A stretch of DNA of 64,000 bases, taken from contig NZ_CP013854.1 of assembly GCF_001698125.1 (NCBI RefSeq), forward strand, positions 4,774,001 to 4,838,000. Direction: 5' to 3'. This DNA comes from Pseudonocardia sp. HH130630-07 (lineage in GTDB: Bacteria; Actinomycetota; Actinomycetes; Mycobacteriales; Pseudonocardiaceae). Below the pieces are notes generated by a model. That model made no database searches, was not told the DNA's origin, and was given only the letters and a program-made list of their open reading frames with translations. A program made the position numbers and the translations under genes. Below are positions 1 to 7,484 of this stretch, one piece after another; within the stretch, counting starts at the first letter, position 1, and the number at the start of each line of letters is the position of its first letter.

Positions 1-468
1 CTCGACCAGCGCGGCGACGTCCAGCCGGGCCCGGACGGGCAGCAGGTCACCAGCCGTCGCGACGATCCCCGCCGCGTCCGGGCCCGGGTCGAGGGCGAGG
101 GTGACGTGCGGCGCCGGGTCGGGCCCGAAGCGGCCGCCGTACGGCGGGTACCCGGGCCACCCGTCGCGCAGCCTGCGGGCCAGCGCGGCGACCGGCGCGA
201 TCGGTTCCGGGGCGACCGACACCATCGTCGGCGTGCTCGTGGCCCGGGTGAACCCGACCGTGACCGGGCCGGTCGCGGCACACGCGTCCCGGAGGCGCCG
301 CACGGTGTCCGGCGTCAGAACGTCCGCGGGCACGAACGGGTACAGCAGCGTCAGATGGGCCGGGATCCCGTCCCGGACGGCGCCGGGCCGGTGCGCCGCG
401 ACCGCCCGGAGCACCGGGTCGAGCCCGGGTACCGCGATGACGAGCGCGGTCCGTCCGGGCGGGCTCAG
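1..468 (-). CDS. 2'-5' RNA ligase family protein (3' end outside window)
   Basis: The reading frame runs off the left edge of the window. The visible part carries the two H-x-T signatures of the 2H phosphoesterase / 2'-5' RNA ligase superfamily: AHLTLLYPF near residue 37 and PHVTLAL near residue 120. The family acts on 2'-5' or cyclic phosphate bonds in RNA or nucleotides; the substrate cannot be told from sequence. No ATG or GTG lies near the expected N-terminus. The best candidate is a CTG overlapping the stop codon of the upstream NUDIX gene (CTGA), so the start is uncertain. It is the last visible member of a tightly packed GNAT-NUDIX-ligase series. Confidence 0.6.
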   Translation of the reverse strand, partial: MSPPGRTALVIAVPGLDPVLRAVAAHRPGAVRDGIPAHLTLLYPFVPADVLTPDTVRRLRDACAATGPVTVGFTRATSTPTMVSVAPEPIAPVAALARRLRDGWPGYPPYGGRFGPDPAPHVTLALDPGPDAAGIVATAGDLLPVRARLDVAALVE

Positions 469-956
469 GGGAGCAGCCCGGCGACGCGGTCGAGCAGCGG
501 CCGCTGCCCGGCGACGATCTTCTCCCGGGCGGTGTCGAGGTCGAACCACTCGGCCCGGTCGATCTCGGGGAAACGCAGGGTCCGCCCGGACCTCGGCGGC
601 CACTCGATCTCGACCCAGGTCCCGTCGTCGGTGCGGCCGGCGACGGCCCCGGCGCCGGTGAAACCGGAGCCGTCGAGCGCGAACGCGGCGACCGTCTTGC
701 GCGACTGGCGCACCGTGCCGAGGTCGACCGGCTCGCCGGGCGGCGGTGGTGCGCCGATCTCCTCGGTGAACTCGCGGCGCGCGGCGTCGAGCGGGGTCTC
801 GCCGGGCCCGTGCTCGCCCTTCGGTACCGACCAGGCCCCGGCGTCCTTCCGGGCCCAGAACGGGCCGCCCATGTGACCGAGCAGGACCTCCGGCCCGCCG
901 GGGCCCGGCCGGTACAGCAGGATTCCGGCACTGGTCGCGGACGGGGTGGCGGGCAC
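465..956 (-). CDS. NUDIX hydrolase
   Basis: A 163-residue protein with a complete Nudix box at residues 47-69, G-x5-E-x7-REF-x-EE-x-G, which binds the metal and the diphosphate. NUDIX enzymes hydrolyse nucleoside diphosphates linked to other moieties. The region before the box (FWARKDAGAWSVPKGE) resembles diadenosine polyphosphate and oxidised-nucleotide hydrolases, but the substrate is not assignable. It starts with GTG, which overlaps the TAG stop of the preceding GNAT gene by one base (TAGTG). The pair is therefore probably translationally coupled. Confidence 0.85.
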   Translation of the reverse strand: MPATPSATSAGILLYRPGPGGPEVLLGHMGGPFWARKDAGAWSVPKGEHGPGETPLDAARREFTEEIGAPPPPGEPVDLGTVRQSRKTVAAFALDGSGFTGAGAVAGRTDDGTWVEIEWPPRSGRTLRFPEIDRAEWFDLDTAREKIVAGQRPLLDRVAGLLP

Positions 957-1525
957 TACGGCTCCTCGGGGCGGTCGATGCGCAGGATGACGTGCAGGGG
1001 CGGGTCGGCGGGATTGTCCGGCGCGAGGTCCCCGGTCGCGACCCTACGGAAGCCCGCCTTCTCCAGCGCGCGCCACGACGCGCGGTTCACCGCGACGACG
1101 GGGACGACGACCGCGGGCGCGTCCGGGTAGCGCTCCCACACCCCGGCCACGGCCCCGGCGATCATCCGCGGGCCCAGCCCGCGCCCGACGAGCCCGGGCG
1201 ACCCGATGAGGTAGTCGATCGTGACCGCACCCGGCGGCAGCACGACGTACGGCTCGACCTCGGCGACGTACTCGGGGTAGTCCTGCCAGCGGCAGCGCTG
1301 GAGCAGCCCCACGGGTTCCCCGCCGAGCTCGACGACGAGGTCCTCGGCGGGCTCCTCGCCGCGCATCGCCGGGCCGAAGTCGCGCTCGACGGCCCCGGGA
1401 CCGGTGTCGTGGAACCACCAGCGGTGCACGTGCGGCTCGGCCAGCCAGGCGCGCAGCATCGGCAGGTCGGCCGGGGTGAGCGGCCGGAAGCCGAGTTCGT
1501 CGCCGGTGACGTCGGGCGGTGGCAC
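956..1525 (-). CDS. GNAT family N-acetyltransferase, AAC(6')-like
   Basis: The acetyl-CoA binding motif GLVGRGLGPRMI lies near residues 111-122, and the order FRPLTPADLPMLRAWL, HRWW, then DYLIG matches the Acetyltransf_8 / aminoglycoside 6'-acetyltransferase-like branch of GNAT. That branch includes resistance enzymes, siderophore lysine acyltransferases and many uncharacterised proteins, so a resistance role should not be assumed. An open frame extends 29 codons further upstream, but that part is Arg/Pro-rich. I chose the GTG that begins VPPPDVTGDE, giving 189 residues. It is first in the GNAT-NUDIX-ligase series. Confidence 0.75.
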   Translation of the reverse strand: MPPPDVTGDELGFRPLTPADLPMLRAWLAEPHVHRWWFHDTGPGAVERDFGPAMRGEEPAEDLVVELGGEPVGLLQRCRWQDYPEYVAEVEPYVVLPPGAVTIDYLIGSPGLVGRGLGPRMIAGAVAGVWERYPDAPAVVVPVVAVNRASWRALEKAGFRRVATGDLAPDNPADPPLHVILRIDRPEEP

Positions 1526-1728
1526 GCGCGTGACCGTAGCGGGGTGGCGGGGCCGGGGCACCGGGATTCGGCGCCGGCCCGGGGCCCGCCGTGCGCTGCG
1601 TGTCCTCCGCACGGACGAGCCCGCCGCCCGCCGGATCTCCTCCGCGCCGACGACGCCCCGGCCCGGGTACCGGCTCTAGCGTCGTCGGCGAGCGGTGCCC
1701 CGGTGGCCCGCCGCGGTGAGGGGACACG

Positions 1729-2526
1729 ATGTCGCAGGCACGGCTGCACGACGACGGTCCGGCAGGGAGCACCCCGGCCCCGCGGTGGCGGCTGCGGAAG
1801 CGCGACCACGGCCCGGAGGATCTCGCCGAGGCCCGGAAGGCCTGGCGGGACGCCGTGCCGTGGGGTCACCCGATGACCCGTGGGGACAAGGCGCTGGTCT
1901 TCTCCACGCTCGGGATCCTCGCGTTCATGGCGCTGACGATGCCGCTGCGCCCGTTCCTGCTCGCCTCGCACCCGGTCGGACTGAGCCTGGTCACCGGGAG
2001 CCTGTCCGCGATCGGCGCGGGGGCGGCGTTCGCGCGGATCGGCGAGGTCCCGCTCTGGCTGGTGGTCGCCGCCGGTGTCCTCGGCATGATCAAGTTCGAC
2101 TGGCTGTTCTGGCTGGCCGGCCGCCGGTGGGGGTCGAAGACCGTCGCCCTGTTCGCCCCGGGCGAGACGGCCGGGCGGATCGTGGCGAAGGTCCGCAGCC
2201 GGCCGCGGTGGGCGCTCGGGCTGGCCGTCCTGCTCTCGACGCTGCCGGGGGTCCCGGCGCCGGCGATCTTCGCGCTGGCCGGGCTCGGCCGGATGCGGCT
2301 CGTCACGTTCCTGGTGTTCGACGCGATCGGCGCGGCCCTGATGACCGGTCTGGTGGCGGGACTGGGCCACGGCCTGGGGCAGGGTGCCGTCGACGTGGTG
2401 CTGACGGTCGACGAGTACGCCCTCTACGTCACCCTCGGCCTGGTCGTGCTCGTGACGGCCGGGTCGGTGCGGCGGGCCAGGGCCGACCGGGGGGCCGGCC
2501 CCGGCTCGCCCCCCGACGGCCGCTGA
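1729..2526 (+). CDS. DedA/VTT-like integral membrane protein
   Basis: A 265-residue membrane protein with a hydrophilic N-terminus of about 55 residues followed by five or more hydrophobic segments (about 57-80, 84-102, 108-130, 163-186, 192-215 and 230-250). The amphipathic stretch FDWLFWLAGRRWG (123-135) and the STLPGVPAPAIFALAG segment (170-185) resemble the VTT/SNARE-associated domain of DedA proteins. That family includes lipid scramblases and proteins needed for membrane homeostasis. It is a single gene, convergent with the acyl-CoA dehydrogenase with only 7 bases between the two stop codons. Confidence 0.65.
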   Translation: MSQARLHDDGPAGSTPAPRWRLRKRDHGPEDLAEARKAWRDAVPWGHPMTRGDKALVFSTLGILAFMALTMPLRPFLLASHPVGLSLVTGSLSAIGAGAAFARIGEVPLWLVVAAGVLGMIKFDWLFWLAGRRWGSKTVALFAPGETAGRIVAKVRSRPRWALGLAVLLSTLPGVPAPAIFALAGLGRMRLVTFLVFDAIGAALMTGLVAGLGHGLGQGAVDVVLTVDEYALYVTLGLVVLVTAGSVRRARADRGAGPGSPPDGR

Positions 2527-2533
2527 CGACGGG

Positions 2534-3679
2534 TCAGCCGATCAGCGACCGCCCGATGATCTCCTTCATGATCTCGTTGGTGCCGCCGTAGATGGCCTGC
2601 ACCCGGGAGTCGACGAAGGCCCTGGCGATCGGGTACTCCAGCATGTAGCCGTAGCCGCCGTGCAGCTGCACGCACCGGTCGACGATCCGGTTCTGCAGGT
2701 CCGAGGTCCACCATTTGGCCTTGGCCGCGTCCGGCACGGACAGCTCGGACTCGACGTGCTGGCGGAGGCACCGGTCCACGAACACCCGCGCGATCGACGC
2801 CTCGGTGTCCATCTCGGCCAGCTCGAAGCGGGTGTTCTGGAAGTTCGCCACCGGGCGTCCGAACGCCTTGCGGTCCTTCGTGTACTCCAGCGTCATCCGG
2901 ACCGCGGCCTCCGCGCCCGCCGCGGACGCCACGGCGATCGAGAGCCGCTCCTGGGCGAGGTTCTGCATGAGGTAGACGAAGCCCTGCCCGACCTCGCCGA
3001 GCCGGTTGGCGTCGGGGACCCGGACGTCGGTGAACGACAGCTCCGCGGTGTCCTGCGCCTTCATCCCGACCTTCTCCAGCCGCCGGCCGCGCTCGAAGCC
3101 CGCCATCCCGCGCTCGACGACGAACAGCGTGAAACCGAGGTGCTTCGCCTCCGCGTCGGTCTTGGCGACGACGATCACCAGGTCGGCGAGGATGCCGTTG
3201 GTGATGAAGGTCTTCGACCCGTTGAGGATCCAGTCGCCGTCGGCGTCCTGGCGGGCGTTGGTCGCGATGCCCTGCAGGTCCGATCCGGTGCCGGGCTCGG
3301 TCATCGCGATCGCGGTGATCAGGTCGCCGCTGCAGAAACCGGGCAGCCACCGCTGCTTCTGCTCCTCGGTGGCCAGCCGCAGCAGGTAGGGCTGGACGAC
3401 GTCGTTGTGCAGCGGGAAGCCGATCCCGCTGGTCCCGGCGGCGACGATCTCCTCGTCGAGCACGGCGTTGTACCGGAAGTCGTCGACCCCGCCACCGCCG
3501 TAGGACTCGGGCACGCCCATCCCGAGCAGTCCGGCCGCTCCCGCGGTGCGCCAGATCTCGTGGTCGACCTGCCCCTGCTTCTCCCACTCGTCGTGGTGCG
3601 GGGCGATCTCCTTGGCGATGAAGGTGCGGCAGAGGTCGCGGAACGCGTCGTGCTCGTCGTCGAAGATGTCGCGCTGCAT
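2534..3679 (-). CDS. Long-chain-type acyl-CoA dehydrogenase
   Basis: A 381-residue flavoprotein catalysing alpha,beta-dehydrogenation of acyl-CoA, the first step of beta-oxidation. The flavin/substrate motif MTEPGTGSDLQG is present, as are the C-terminal LHGGYGYMLEYPIARAFVD and IYGGTNEIMKEI blocks. The usual medium-chain catalytic Glu position in the last block is Gly (IYGGT), while LAQERL carries a Glu. That arrangement, together with IYGGTNEIM, is typical of the LCAD/ACADL branch, in which the base sits on another helix. The frame remains open far upstream, but the ATG at MQRDIFDDEHDAFRD matches the family N-terminus. It is divergent from a PhaC-like hydrolase across a short region holding a palindromic operator candidate. 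Confidence 0.9.
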   Translation of the reverse strand: MQRDIFDDEHDAFRDLCRTFIAKEIAPHHDEWEKQGQVDHEIWRTAGAAGLLGMGVPESYGGGGVDDFRYNAVLDEEIVAAGTSGIGFPLHNDVVQPYLLRLATEEQKQRWLPGFCSGDLITAIAMTEPGTGSDLQGIATNARQDADGDWILNGSKTFITNGILADLVIVVAKTDAEAKHLGFTLFVVERGMAGFERGRRLEKVGMKAQDTAELSFTDVRVPDANRLGEVGQGFVYLMQNLAQERLSIAVASAAGAEAAVRMTLEYTKDRKAFGRPVANFQNTRFELAEMDTEASIARVFVDRCLRQHVESELSVPDAAKAKWWTSDLQNRIVDRCVQLHGGYGYMLEYPIARAFVDSRVQAIYGGTNEIMKEIIGRSLIG

Positions 3680-3695
3680 GGTCGCGAGTCTCACA

Positions 3696-3718
3696 TACCA
3701 GCCGGTAACTTCCGGCTG
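3696..3718. promoter_or_regulatory. Palindromic operator candidate between acyl-CoA dehydrogenase and hydrolase
   Basis: The 84-bp divergent intergenic region contains TACCAGCCGGTA (3696-3707), a TACC-N4-GGTA inverted repeat. It overlaps a second repeat, CAGCCGG (3699-3705)-TAACTT-CCGGCTG (3712-3718), with 7-bp perfect arms. The location, 17 bp from the dehydrogenase start codon, is typical of a TetR-type operator. The same TACC-N4-GGTA form recurs twice in the PHA locus. Confidence 0.5.
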
Positions 3719-3763
3719 TTCTCGCGGGCCTCCGGTGTCCCGTGCGTGCCGTAGGGTGCGCCC

Positions 3764-4843
3764 GTGCACATCCTCGACGCCGTCGCCAACGTCTGGGACC
3801 GGGCGGTCGTCGGGCATCTCGCCGATCTCGAGCGGATGCCGCGTGAGGCCGTCGTCGGCTCGCCGGCCGGGATCCTCTACCGGTACCGCCCGCTGTCCGG
3901 GGTGGACCCCTCCGGTGGCTCGCCGGTGCTGCTGGTGCCGCCGCTGGGCGCTCCGGACTTCGCCTACGACCTGCGTCGCGGCTGCTCGCTGGTGGAGCAC
4001 CTGCTGCTGCAGGGCCGGACCGTGTACCTGGTCGACTACGGACCCAAGTCGTTCTCCGACCGGAGCCTGGGCATCGAGCACTGGGTGGACGACCTGCTGC
4101 CGTCCACGATCCGCGAGGTGGCCGCCACCGAGGGCCGGGACGTGCACCTCATCGCCTGGTCGCTGGGCGGCATCTTCGCCCTGCTGGCGGTGGCCGCCGC
4201 GGTCCGCGACCGGAACCGGCTGCCGGTCTGCGGGGTGGCCACGGTCGGGACGCCGGTGGACATCTCCCGGGTGCCGCTGGTCGCGCCGCTGCGCCCGCTC
4301 GCGCAGGTCACCGGCGGCCGTCTCGTCTCGTCGGTCTACAAGGCCGTCGGCAGCATCCCGGCGCCGATGGTGAGCTGGGCGTTCCACCTCACGGCCGTCG
4401 ACCGGCTGGTCACCCGTCCGCTCGCGGTGCTGTCCCGGATCGACGACCGGGACTGCCTGGCCCAGATCGAGGCCGTGGACCACCTGATGAACAACATGCA
4501 CGGGTACCCGGGCCGGGTGTTCGGGCAGATCTTCCACCTGCTGCTGCGGAGCAACGACCTCGCCTCCGGTGGCCTGCGGCTGGCCGGGCGGGACGTGGAG
4601 CTGGCCGACGTGGACGTGCCGGTGCTCGTCGTCGCCGGCCGCGACGACGTCATCGCGCCGCTGCCGGCGGTCCGCGGGGCGGTGGCCCTGCTGACGGGGA
4701 GCCCGCGGGTGCGGTTCGCGACCGCCCCCGGCGGGCATCTCGGCGTCCTCACCGGCCGCCGGGCCCGCGGTACGACCTGGCCCGAGCTCGACCGCGCGCT
4801 CGCCGAGGCCGACGACCCGGCACCCGGCCGCGCCGGGGACTGA
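3764..4843 (+). CDS. PHA synthase-like alpha/beta hydrolase (serine nucleophile)
   Basis: A 359-residue alpha/beta hydrolase. The order VLLVPPLGAPDFAYDL, GCSLVEHLLLQGRTVYLVDYG (57-92), nucleophile elbow AWSLGG with Ser133, AGRDDVIAP (acid) and PGGHLGV (base) follows the PhaC superfamily layout. Genuine PHA synthases use Cys in G-x-C-x-G-G; here the nucleophile is Ser, so a lipase, thioesterase or depolymerase activity is more likely than polymerisation. It is divergently transcribed from a long-chain acyl-CoA dehydrogenase, which suggests a role in acyl-ester or acyl-CoA turnover. The GTG start matches the first conserved residues. Confidence 0.75.
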   Translation: MHILDAVANVWDRAVVGHLADLERMPREAVVGSPAGILYRYRPLSGVDPSGGSPVLLVPPLGAPDFAYDLRRGCSLVEHLLLQGRTVYLVDYGPKSFSDRSLGIEHWVDDLLPSTIREVAATEGRDVHLIAWSLGGIFALLAVAAAVRDRNRLPVCGVATVGTPVDISRVPLVAPLRPLAQVTGGRLVSSVYKAVGSIPAPMVSWAFHLTAVDRLVTRPLAVLSRIDDRDCLAQIEAVDHLMNNMHGYPGRVFGQIFHLLLRSNDLASGGLRLAGRDVELADVDVPVLVVAGRDDVIAPLPAVRGAVALLTGSPRVRFATAPGGHLGVLTGRRARGTTWPELDRALAEADDPAPGRAGD

Positions 4844-4883
4844 GCCCGCCACCGCCCGCGGGAACCCGGTCGACCCGTCCTCC

Positions 4884-4928
4884 GGCTTGACCGCATAGGT
4901 CATCAAGTGATTTAGTCACCTAAGCACT
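4884..4928. other. AT-rich palindromic patch in a convergent intergenic region
   Basis: The 208-bp gap between the hydrolase stop and the kinase stop contains an unusually AT-rich patch. It holds the short inverted repeats ATCA-AG-TGAT and TGA-TTTAG-TCA inside an outer AGGT...ACCT. The patch looks like a MarR/TetR-type operator or a promoter, yet both flanking genes end here, so there is no annotated gene to control. The rest of the gap is GC-rich, with no credible ORF. Confidence 0.3.
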
Positions 4929-5051
4929 GCGGGAGCGGTGCCGCCGCGGTGGCGGGCCGCGCGTCCGGGGGGTCGCGCGGCCGCGGTGCCGGTGGTCTCG
5001 GATGCGCTCGCCGTCGTGCGGGTCCCGATGCCCCGGCACCGCGCCTCCGGG

Positions 5052-6329
5052 TCAGCCCGGCAGGAGCCGGCCGAGGGGCCCGCGATCGGCGGAGGGCAGG
5101 GTGACCGTCACCGCGAGCCCGCCCCGCTCGCGCGGCACGGCGCGTGCGGCACCACCGTGCCCGTCCGCGATCGCGCGCACGATCGACAGGCCGAGTCCGT
5201 GCCCGCGCGGACCCGAGCGCGTCCCGTTGCGCCGGAACCGCTCGAACAGCCGCTCCACCTCGTCGGCGGCCAGCACGTCCCCGGTGTTCTCGACGACCAG
5301 TTCGGCGGCGCCGTCCCGCCCGCGGACCGTCAGGGCCACCGATCCGCCGCGGTGGTTGTGGCGGATCGCGTTGTGCAGCAGGTTCACCACCAGCCGGCGG
5401 AGCAGCTCGGCATCGGCGAGGACGACGGCGGACCCGAGATCCCGGTGCGTCGTGACCGTCCGCCCGGCCGCCTCGGACGCGACCTCGTCGAGCGCCTGCG
5501 CCGCGGTGTCGGCCAGGTCGACCGGCTCGGCGGGGTCGAGCGCGTGTTCGGCCCTGGCGAGGGTGAGCAGCGCCTCCACCGTCGCGATGCTGTGCTCGTT
5601 GGAGGCCAGCAGTTTCCGCAGCAGGTCGGCCGGGTCGTGGGCGCCGGGGTGGGCCAGCGCGACCTGCAGAGCGGTGCGCGTCGCCGCCAGCGGGGTGCGC
5701 AGCTCGTGCGAGGCGTTCGCGGTGAACTGGCGCTGGGCGTCGAGGCCGTCCTGGAGCCGGTCGAGCATGGCGTCGATGGACGCCGACAGCCGGGTGAACT
5801 CGTCGTCGCGCCCGTCGCGCGGTCCGATCCGGATCCGTTCGTGCGGGTTCCCGTCGGCGATGTCGCGCGCGGTCGCCGTGATGCGGTGCACCGGGGCCAG
5901 CACCCGCCCCGCGACCACCCAGCCCAGCAGTGCGCCGAGCAGGACGAGGGCCAGCAGCGCCACACCCGAGTAGTGGACGAGGGCGTGCAGGACGTCGGCG
6001 GCGCTGCGGATGGCGCCGTCCGGACTCCGGACGAGCGCGGGGTCGACGTCGATCTCGGGCAGGGCGGGGATCACCTCGGCCCCCGGGACGACCGTCCCGG
6101 CCGGGTCCGCCGGTCCCGGACCGGGCGGTACCGCGGGGACGCCGCCCACCGGTTCCCCGATCGCCGGGAGACCCGGCTCGCCGGCGAGCTCGTAGGTCGG
6201 GACGTAGCGCATCAGGACGTAGAGCGCGGCCAGCATGACCAGGCCGCAGGCGAGGGCCCCGGTGGCGATGAGGAGGGTGAGACGCAGCCGCACCGAGAGC
6301 CGGCCGAGCAGCGCCCCGCGGCCGCTCAC
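5052..6329 (-). CDS. Two-component sensor histidine kinase
   Basis: A 425-residue membrane kinase with TM1 (about 15-40), an extracytoplasmic loop (41-120), TM2 (121-141), HAMP (142-195), HisKA with phosphoacceptor His208 in NASHELRTPL, and HATPase_c with NLLHNAIRHN (N box) and GHGLGLSIV (G box). The loop is low-complexity and rich in Pro and Gly. Its motifs GEPGLP (50-55) and IPALPE (87-92) also occur, in the same order, in the small secreted protein encoded at 7152. The GTG start overlaps the stop of the response regulator gene by 4 nt (GTGA), so the two are one translational unit. Confidence 0.95.
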   Translation of the reverse strand: MSGRGALLGRLSVRLRLTLLIATGALACGLVMLAALYVLMRYVPTYELAGEPGLPAIGEPVGGVPAVPPGPGPADPAGTVVPGAEVIPALPEIDVDPALVRSPDGAIRSAADVLHALVHYSGVALLALVLLGALLGWVVAGRVLAPVHRITATARDIADGNPHERIRIGPRDGRDDEFTRLSASIDAMLDRLQDGLDAQRQFTANASHELRTPLAATRTALQVALAHPGAHDPADLLRKLLASNEHSIATVEALLTLARAEHALDPAEPVDLADTAAQALDEVASEAAGRTVTTHRDLGSAVVLADAELLRRLVVNLLHNAIRHNHRGGSVALTVRGRDGAAELVVENTGDVLAADEVERLFERFRRNGTRSGPRGHGLGLSIVRAIADGHGGAARAVPRERGGLAVTVTLPSADRGPLGRLLPG

Positions 6330-6988
6330 GGGCCGGTCAGCCGGTAGCCGACACCGGTGACGGTCTCCAGGACCATCGGCTCACCCAGCTTGCGGCGCAG
6401 GGTCGACACCGTGATGCGCACGGCGTTGGTGAACGGGTCGACGTGGGCGTCCCAGGCCTTCTCCAGTAGCTCCTCGGCGCTGACCACGCCGCCGCCGGCC
6501 CGCATGAGCAGCTCGAGCACGGCGAACTCCTTGCGGGTCAGCCGGATCGGGACCTCGCCGCGCCGCACGTCCCGGAAACGGGGATCGAGCCGCAGGTCGC
6601 CGTGGGTGAGGACCGGGGGATGGGCGCGCACCGAGCGCCGGAACAGGGCGTGCAGCCGGGCCACCAGCTCGGGGAAGTCGAACGGCTTGACCAGGTAGTC
6701 GTCGGAGCCGATGCGCAGGCCCTCGACCCGGTCGGCGAGCCGGCCCGCCGCGGTCACCATCAGCACCCGGCAGTCCGGCCGGTCGGTGACGACGGTGCGG
6801 CAGACCTGGTCACCGTGCACCCCGGGGATGTCGCGGTCGAGCACGACGACGTCGTAGTCGTGCACGTCCACGAGTTCCAGCGCGTCGTGCCCGTCCGTGG
6901 CGAGGTCGACCGCCATGCCCTCGCGCCGCAGGCCCAGGACCAGGGACTCCGCGAGGAGGGCCTCGTCCTCCACCACCAGTACTCGCAC
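6326..6988 (-). CDS. OmpR/PhoB-family response regulator
   Basis: A 220-residue regulator. The receiver domain has the acidic pocket VVEDE, phosphoacceptor Asp51 in VVVLDRDIPG, and Lys101 in YLVKPFD. The C-terminal winged helix (about 128-220) has ELLEKAWD and the recognition segment VRITVSTLRRKLG, ending VTGVGYRLTGP. The frame stays open upstream, but GTG at VRVLVVEDE has an AAGGAC ribosome site and matches the canonical start. It is upstream of and coupled to the kinase, and divergent from the small secreted protein. Autoregulation through the intervening palindrome is a reasonable inference. Confidence 0.95.
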   Translation of the reverse strand: MRVLVVEDEALLAESLVLGLRREGMAVDLATDGHDALELVDVHDYDVVVLDRDIPGVHGDQVCRTVVTDRPDCRVLMVTAAGRLADRVEGLRIGSDDYLVKPFDFPELVARLHALFRRSVRAHPPVLTHGDLRLDPRFRDVRRGEVPIRLTRKEFAVLELLMRAGGGVVSAEELLEKAWDAHVDPFTNAVRITVSTLRRKLGEPMVLETVTGVGYRLTGP

Positions 6989-7103
6989 GTCGTCCTTACC
7001 GTCTGCGGTCGCGCCCGGGCGCCCAGCATCGCGGTGATCGGTTATGGCGAGTGTATCGAGATCGGCAGACGCTGCCGAGAGGCCCGGTGAGATCGACTCC
7101 GGG

Positions 7104-7129
7104 GTGCCCGGGACGGCCGTCCCGGGCAC
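7104..7129. promoter_or_regulatory. Perfect 26-bp palindrome between response regulator and secreted protein
   Basis: Arms GTGCCCGGGACGG and CCGTCCCGGGCAC abut with no spacer, forming a perfect 26-bp inverted repeat. It sits in the 163-bp divergent intergenic region, 22 bp upstream of the ATG of the secreted protein. It could be the operator of the neighbouring response regulator or a hairpin in the 5' leader. OmpR-type regulators usually bind direct repeats, so another regulator or an RNA role is also possible. Confidence 0.6.
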
Positions 7130-7151
7130 CGACGACGAACGGAGTCCACCC

Positions 7152-7412
7152 ATGTCGATCTCGAAGTCCATCGGCGGCGCCGTGGTCATGGCGGCGTTCG
7201 GCCTGCTCGCGCTCGGCGGGACCGCACTGGCCGACGCGGGGAGCAGCGTCCCGCCCCCCACCTGCATCCCGGCCGGTGAGCCTGGTGTGCCCGCCGAGCC
7301 CGGCCCGGTCGACCCCGGCACCCCGACGATCCCGGCCCTGCCGGAGTACCCCGGGGTCCCGGACTGCACCCCGGACTCGCTGCCGACCCCGGGTGTGCCC
7401 GCCGGCGGCTGA
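7152..7412 (+). CDS. Small secreted Pro/Gly-rich protein next to a two-component system
   Basis: An 86-residue protein with a clear Sec signal peptide: basic start, hydrophobic core about 9-25, and probable cleavage after TALA or ADA near 27-29. The mature part is about 58 residues, rich in Pro/Gly and acidic, with two cysteines (38 and 72) that could form a disulphide. It contains GEPGVP (42-47) and IPALPE (60-65), both echoed in the loop of the kinase encoded at 5052. The ATG is preceded by GGAG. I recognise no family. It may be the signal, target or accessory subunit of the sensor. Confidence 0.75.
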   Translation: MSISKSIGGAVVMAAFGLLALGGTALADAGSSVPPPTCIPAGEPGVPAEPGPVDPGTPTIPALPEYPGVPDCTPDSLPTPGVPAGG

Positions 7413-7431
7413 ACCCGACCGGTGTGACCAC

Positions 7432-7465
7432 GGCCGGCCCGGCGCCCACGGGTGCCGGGCCGGCC
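7432..7465. terminator. Bidirectional hairpin terminator candidate
   Basis: GGCCGGCCCGGC and its complement GCCGGGCCGGCC flank GCCCACGGGT, giving a stem of about 15 bp with a small loop. It lies between the stop codons of the convergent secreted-protein and MazG-like genes. It has no U tract, which is usual in high-GC actinobacteria. Confidence 0.6.
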
Positions 7466-7484
7466 GGCCCGTCCGGACCGACGG

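Noticed and set aside
956-1525. Aminoglycoside resistance gene
   Set aside because: The GNAT resembles AAC(6')-type enzymes, but the fold is shared by many housekeeping acetyltransferases, and no resistance context is present.
2534-4906. 790-codon minus-strand frame extending the acyl-CoA dehydrogenase
   Set aside because: The extension is antisense to the PhaC-like hydrolase. The family N-terminus (MQRDIFDDEHDAF) lies at 3679.
6989-7369. N-terminal extension of the response regulator rich in Gly/Pro
   Set aside because: It is antisense to the secreted protein gene and contains the palindrome. The receiver domain begins at GTG 6988 with a ribosome site.
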